From positions 1-9,316 of the forward strand of contig DJSP01000036.1 of assembly GCA_002438065.1 (NCBI GenBank): DNA of 9,316 bases. Reading direction: 5' to 3'. The stretch comes from Caryophanales bacterium UBA6331. Lineage in GTDB: Bacteria > Bacillota_I > Bacilli_A > RF39 > UBA660. Position numbers and translations under genes: made by a program. Positions 5,916 through 9,316 of this stretch are shown piece after piece; the stretch's first letter is position 1; every line of letters begins with the position of its first letter. Below the pieces are notes generated by a model, which made no database searches, was not told the DNA's origin, and worked only from the letters and a program-made list of their open reading frames with translations.

Positions 5916-6491
5916 ACTAAATAAACATCCACAGTAATCTTGACGATATAAATTATATTTTTTCGATAGTTCAATGCTTTTCTTATAACCATCTTCTTTT
6001 TTAAAATCAGATATTAAATATTTAACACCATATTTATCTTGTAACTTAAGTCCTATTTCATTAATAACTCTCGCATTTTTATATGGACTAACAGTTAAGG
6101 TTGTTGCAAAATAATCAAAATTATTTTCTTTGGCAAGAATAGCTGTTTTTTCTAACCTAAGTTCATAGCAAATATGACATCTTGCACCATTTTCTGGCTC
6201 TTTTTCATATCCAATTACTTTTTTACGATATTCTTCATTTAAATAATCTATATCTTTAAATTTAATATTATATTCTTTTAATACTTTTAATTGTTCTTCT
6301 TTTCTTTTTAAATATTCATCTATTGGCTCAATATTTGGATTATAATAAAGAACTGTTATATCAAAGTAATCTTTTAATCTTTCAATTACTGCGGTTGAAC
6401 AAGGTCCGCAACATGAATGTAATAAAAGTTTATTATTACTACCTAGATTACTTATTATTTTCTTCATTTCTTCATTATAATTTATATTCAT
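5892..6491 (-). CDS. queH: Epoxyqueuosine reductase QueH
   Basis: The last step of queuosine synthesis: reduction of epoxyqueuosine to queuosine in tRNAs with GUN anticodons. It is the non-orthologous replacement for QueG. The 199-residue length and motifs are those of the QueH (former DUF208) family: LLLHSCCGPCST (C27, C28, C31), NGARCHICYELRLEKTA (C105, C108), FATTLTVSPYKN, and a C-terminal YRQDYCGCLFS (C187, C189). The cysteines hold the metal/redox centre. The start ATG overlaps the divIB stop by one base (TAATG) and has a strong GGAGGT six bases upstream. The final codons lie inside a 28-bp repeat whose other copy begins the prepilin gene. No other queuosine gene is in the window, so the precursor may be made elsewhere in the genome or salvaged. 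Confidence 0.93.
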   Translation of the reverse strand: MNINYNEEMKKIISNLGSNNKLLLHSCCGPCSTAVIERLKDYFDITVLYYNPNIEPIDEYLKRKEEQLKVLKEYNIKFKDIDYLNEEYRKKVIGYEKEPENGARCHICYELRLEKTAILAKENNFDYFATTLTVSPYKNARVINEIGLKLQDKYGVKYLISDFKKEDGYKKSIELSKKYNLYRQDYCGCLFSKERKVDE

Positions 6492-7174
6492 TATTGTACC
6501 TCCAAATAATTTCCCTTATCTAAATGCAGGATTCCTTTTTTATCTCCTAAACTAGCATAAATTTTCTGATATTTATTCATTATTTCAACTTTATCAGTAG
6601 ATATGTATACTATATTACCATCATTCATTTTAAAAATAAATATATTTTCATCTGTTATAGTTCCGTCACTATTTTTAGTAGGAGCATATTCTATCTCGCT
6701 TATTGAATTAATGATATCATAATTTATATTTCCCATTTCTTTAAGAAATTTCTTTAAAGTTCCATCAGGCACATAATTAATTAGAGATGGAACAGCTAAG
6801 AAATCACCATCTATTTTGGTTCCATCATTTAAGTAATATTTTCCTTCATATTCTAAAATAATTTTCTTTTCAGTTATTTCAATAATTAAAGTAAAATCTA
6901 TCTTTTTGGTAATTTTTACATCACTTACTAAATCTAATTCTTTTAATTTATTAATTGTTTTTTTCCTATTTAGAGTTAGTAAAGCAGGATAATCTTTAAC
7001 TCCAGCTTGCTCTATTATTTCATAATCTTTTAAATAAGTATTTCCTTTTATAATTATATTTTTAGTCTTCATTGTAAATAAGCTATAAATACCATATCCA
7101 ATAATATAAAATATCAGAATGAACACTAAAAACTTGACTATATTTAATTTTTTCTTTTTAACTTTCTTTTTCAT
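6491..7174 (-). CDS. divIB: Cell division protein FtsQ/DivIB
   Basis: A 227-residue bitopic membrane protein of the divisome, which in the family bridges FtsL/DivIC and septal wall synthesis. A lysine-rich cytoplasmic tail (MKKKVKKKK) precedes one membrane helix at about 12-34. An FtsQ-type POTRA domain follows (about 36-105, IIIKGNTYLKDYEIIEQAG...LVSDVKITKKIDFTLIIEITEK), and then the FtsQ/DivIB beta domain with ILEYEGKYYLNDGTKID. The ATG lies within the 3' end of murG (17-bp overlap) and lacks a strong ribosome binding site, so translation probably depends on ribosomes leaving murG. The murG-divIB adjacency is typical of Gram-positive division/cell-wall clusters. Confidence 0.9.
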   Translation of the reverse strand: MKKKVKKKKLNIVKFLVFILIFYIIGYGIYSLFTMKTKNIIIKGNTYLKDYEIIEQAGVKDYPALLTLNRKKTINKLKELDLVSDVKITKKIDFTLIIEITEKKIILEYEGKYYLNDGTKIDGDFLAVPSLINYVPDGTLKKFLKEMGNINYDIINSISEIEYAPTKNSDGTITDENIFIFKMNDGNIVYISTDKVEIMNKYQKIYASLGDKKGILHLDKGNYLEVQ

Positions 7175-8246
7175 TGATTAATTCTTTTATACTTTCATAT
7201 ATTATTGTACTACTATTAGGAATACTTAATTTTAATAAATTATTATGATATGTTTCGTATGTATTTTTGTCATTTAATATTTTATTGATTGTTTCTTTTA
7301 ATGTTTTTTCATCTAAATCTTTTTGTTCAATAAGTTCTGATGCATTCGCATTTTTAAGTGATAAAGCATTATAGTATTGATGATTATTTGCAACATACGG
7401 ACTAGGTATTAATATAGCTGGTAAACCAAGAGAAGTAATTTCAGCAATAGTGCTTGCTCCTGCTCTTGTTATAATTAAATCGATATCTTTTAATAAGCTA
7501 CTTAAATTTTCGACATAAGGAACTACTTTAACATTTTTACTAAATTTATTTTTACTATAATTTTCATAATAATTTTTACCTGTAACATATAGTACTTCAT
7601 ATGATTCATTATCAATATTTTGTAAAAATGGTAACATTTTATTATTAATTACTTCAGAGCCAAGTGATCCTTGAACTATCAATATACTTTTTTTATCATA
7701 ACTAAGTCCATACTTTGTTCTAGATGTCGCTTTAATATTTAGGGCATTTTCGGAACATGGATTACCAGTTAATATCCATTTATCTTTAGGAAAATATTTA
7801 CTGCTATCTGCAAAACTAAGGCCTATTTTATCTGCATATTTAATTAAAAATTTATTACTTTTACCAGGTATGGAATTTTGTTCGTGTAAAAAGGTTTTAA
7901 TTTTTAATTTATGTGCTGCCATTATAACAGGAAATGTTACATATCCGCCAACACCTATTACGATGTCAGGTTTAAACTCTTTTAATATTTTTAAACATTC
8001 TTCATAAGCTTTATGTATTAATCCAATATTTTTAATATCTAACTTTATATTTTTTTTACTAAATCCATATATTTCGATAGATTTGTAATCATAACCTAAT
8101 GAAGGCACTATATCTTTTTCCATTCGATTGTGAGTTCCTATATATAAAAACTCACTATTTGGATCTTCTTCTTTTATTTTATTTAATATAGATATAGCTG
8201 GATAAATATGTCCCCCTGTACCTCCGGCTGTAATAATTACTTTCAT
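7158..8246 (-). CDS. murG: UDP-GlcNAc:lipid I GlcNAc transferase MurG
   Basis: Converts lipid I to lipid II at the inner face of the membrane, the last cytoplasmic step of peptidoglycan precursor synthesis. The 362-residue GT-B enzyme shows GGTGGHIYPA near the N-terminus, GVGGYVTFP, the HEQNSIPGKSNK loop, QGSLGS, and the UDP-GlcNAc-binding ITRAGASTIAEITSLGLPAILIPSPYVANNHQ region. ATG 8246 is chosen over the in-frame ATG at 8252: AAGGAG (8260-8255) lies only two bases from the latter but about eight from the former, and family members start MKxxxxxGGTGGH. Its presence shows this organism makes a peptidoglycan wall, so it is not a wall-less mollicute. First visible gene of the operon. Confidence 0.96.
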   Translation of the reverse strand: MKVIITAGGTGGHIYPAISILNKIKEEDPNSEFLYIGTHNRMEKDIVPSLGYDYKSIEIYGFSKKNIKLDIKNIGLIHKAYEECLKILKEFKPDIVIGVGGYVTFPVIMAAHKLKIKTFLHEQNSIPGKSNKFLIKYADKIGLSFADSSKYFPKDKWILTGNPCSENALNIKATSRTKYGLSYDKKSILIVQGSLGSEVINNKMLPFLQNIDNESYEVLYVTGKNYYENYSKNKFSKNVKVVPYVENLSSLLKDIDLIITRAGASTIAEITSLGLPAILIPSPYVANNHQYYNALSLKNANASELIEQKDLDEKTLKETINKILNDKNTYETYHNNLLKLSIPNSSTIIYESIKELINEKES

Positions 8247-8261
8247 AATCATTCTCCTTAC

Positions 8262-8296
8262 ATTATAATTATATAATAAATTACAAATGTTATCTA
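8262..8296 (-). promoter_or_regulatory. Candidate promoter of the murG operon
   Basis: Two overlapping TATAAT hexamers occur on the minus strand (8273-8268 and 8267-8262). The first has TAGATA (8296-8291), a 4-of-6 -35 match, 17 bp upstream. The region is so AT-rich that -10 matches arise easily, so this is only a candidate. Confidence 0.35.
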
Positions 8297-8313
8297 TAAT
8301 AATGTAAATTGAA

Positions 8314-8345
8314 TTAAAAAAAATGATAGAACATGTTCAATAGAC
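8314..8345 (-). terminator. Possible terminator downstream of the DUF6273-type gene
   Basis: On the minus strand a small imperfect hairpin around the palindrome GAACATGTTC (8338-8329) is followed within a few bases by eight T (8323-8316). The stem is weak (three GC-containing pairs plus two outer A-T pairs around a mismatch). It is about 70 bp beyond the stop codon at 8408 and ahead of murG, which is the right place for a terminator. Confidence 0.35.
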
Positions 8346-8407
8346 TAATCTTTCTATATACAGTTAATTGAATATATTCCATCATATGCTTGTATTTTTT
8401 TATATTT

Positions 8408-9316
8408 TCATCCGATACGAAACGCTGGAGCAAGGCCATCGGTTTTGTTAGCATTTTCGTGATTCCAGTCACCATTGTTAGTGACAATAATGAAATCATT
8501 GTCACCATAGGAATCAGGCACACGAAGCCACCAAATGGAATTCGAACTATTATATTGTTTCATAGTACCTGAATAGTTATTTGTAGTTACTCCTTTACTT
8601 TTATAATAATCTAATTGTCTTGTGTTATTAGATGCTGTATCTCTTACTGATACTTGATTGCTTGTGCCATCTTCATATACTTCATGGGCACTTAATAAAT
8701 ATATTTTATCGTTTGATGTAAAGTTTATTTCACCTGCAGTACTACCATGACCTGATATTACTTTGGTATCTATTATTACGTTTTGTAAATCACTTGGTAA
8801 TTTATTAAAGAAATCTCCATTGGCATATGTTCTCATTTCCGATGCTTCCCATCCACCTATATTTGTATTTGTACTATTCATTGCTCTTTGTTCTACTATA
8901 TCAACAAACTCAACTACAAAACCACAGGCTGTCTCTGAAAAATCAGTGCCATTACATTCATCAGGTGTTGTGTTGTTTGCTAACCTCACTGTATAACTTG
9001 TTCCACCTATTTCTACTTCTTTTTCATCACCGACATTATATAAATTACTTTTGCCTGCTTTTACATTTTTAGCAATTGTATCCCATGATGCTTCTGCAAA
9101 TGAGGCTTCATGATTAATCTCAACTTTTCCATTTATTGTTGCACCTTTTTCACTATCTTGATTTTCGCCAGTATCAGGAAATTGAAGTATTAAATTAAAC
9201 GTAATTGTTTGATTACTTGTGTTTGCTTTAAATTCTCCTGTTGCCATTTCGGTATATTTAGTTCCTTTTTTTAATGTTCCATGAGAATATCCGGTATACG
9301 TGCTATTTCCTTGTAC
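8408..9316 (-). CDS. DUF6273-type surface protein, 5'-truncated by the window edge
   Basis: The reading frame is open to the right edge, 23 codons beyond the first ATG (9247), so about 302 residues are the C-terminal part of a longer protein and the ATG at 9247 is probably internal. The first 70 or so visible residues (…KKGTKYTEMATGEFKANTSNQTITFNL…) look like a beta-rich spacer. From SFAEASWDTIAKNVKAG onward it resembles the DUF6273 family, with VRLANNTTPDEC, CGFVVEFVDIVEQRAMNS, GGWEASEMRTYANGDFFNKLPSDLQNVIIDT, LLSAHEVY and the ending WWLRVPDSYGDNDF…GLAPAFRIG. Such domains are common on extracellular proteins of gut Firmicutes, often behind a prepilin-type or signal leader, which cannot be checked here. 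Biochemical function is unknown. G+C is visibly higher than in neighbouring genes, and it is the only gene ending in TGA. Confidence 0.75.
   Translation of the reverse strand, partial: VQGNSTYTGYSHGTLKKGTKYTEMATGEFKANTSNQTITFNLILQFPDTGENQDSEKGATINGKVEINHEASFAEASWDTIAKNVKAGKSNLYNVGDEKEVEIGGTSYTVRLANNTTPDECNGTDFSETACGFVVEFVDIVEQRAMNSTNTNIGGWEASEMRTYANGDFFNKLPSDLQNVIIDTKVISGHGSTAGEINFTSNDKIYLLSAHEVYEDGTSNQVSVRDTASNNTRQLDYYKSKGVTTNNYSGTMKQYNSSNSIWWLRVPDSYGDNDFIIVTNNGDWNHENANKTDGLAPAFRIG

Noticed and set aside
8212..8216. C5 run in murG as a second phase-variable tract
   Set aside because: Five bases is short, and it encodes the invariant GGTGGH glycine loop.
8329..8338. LexA/SOS box (GAACATGTTC palindrome)
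   Set aside because: The Firmicute SOS box has four bases between GAAC and GTTC; here there are only two. It is better explained as part of a weak terminator hairpin.
8314..8523. Minus-strand frame of 69 codons overlapping the DUF6273-type gene end
   Set aside because: It lies mostly inside the DUF6273-type coding region in another frame, shows no family motif and has no ribosome binding site.
1..9316. tRNA, rRNA, CRISPR array, riboswitch, transposase or integrase
   Set aside because: No cloverleaf, spaced palindromic repeat array, riboswitch-like leader or recombinase motif was seen on either strand; every stretch longer than about 150 bp is coding.

Overview
The window comes from a very AT-rich genome (about a quarter G+C by eye) with Gram-positive-style gene content: a MurG/DivIB cell-wall and division pair, FtsY with YlxM, a paired YfmF/YfmH M16 peptidase set, QueH, and strong AGGAGG-type ribosome binding sites. 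All visible stops are TAA except one TGA, and tryptophan is TGG, so the standard bacterial code applies. This fits an uncultured low-GC Firmicute (gut Bacilli/RF39-like or Erysipelotrichia-like). The lineage is an inference from gene families and base composition, not a measured placement.

Layout: (1) 1-76 is intergenic. It holds a leftward promoter with a perfect TATAAT, a TTGACG -35 and an exactly 17-bp spacer that contains eight consecutive G; the gene it drives lies outside the window. (2) 77-2609, minus strand, is a two-gene operon yfmF-yfmH, linked in Bacillus to EF-P modification. (3) deoD (2741-3460) is the only plus-strand gene. It diverges from yfmF and ends at a two-way hairpin shared with ylxM. 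(4) 3484-8246, minus strand, is a compact operon read murG - divIB - queH - [KilA-N insert] - prepilin-like gene - ftsY - ylxM. Most joints are overlaps or very short gaps, suggesting translational coupling of wall synthesis, division, queuosine tRNA modification and the SRP receptor. (5) 8408-9316, minus strand, is the C-terminal part of a DUF6273-type protein that runs off the right edge. It is visibly richer in G+C than the rest.

Two observations stand out. First, the KilA-N gene between queH and the prepilin gene is bounded by a perfect 28-bp direct repeat (5124-5151 and 5888-5915). One copy is the 3' end of queH; the other is the ribosome binding site and start of the prepilin gene. Removing the insert plus one copy restores a simple overlapping queH/prepilin junction, so a single-gene cassette appears to have inserted without harming either neighbour. 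The KilA-N gene has since decayed through an out-of-frame internal deletion. Second, the G8 tract inside the promoter spacer at the left edge is a classic design for ON/OFF phase variation by slipped-strand mispairing.
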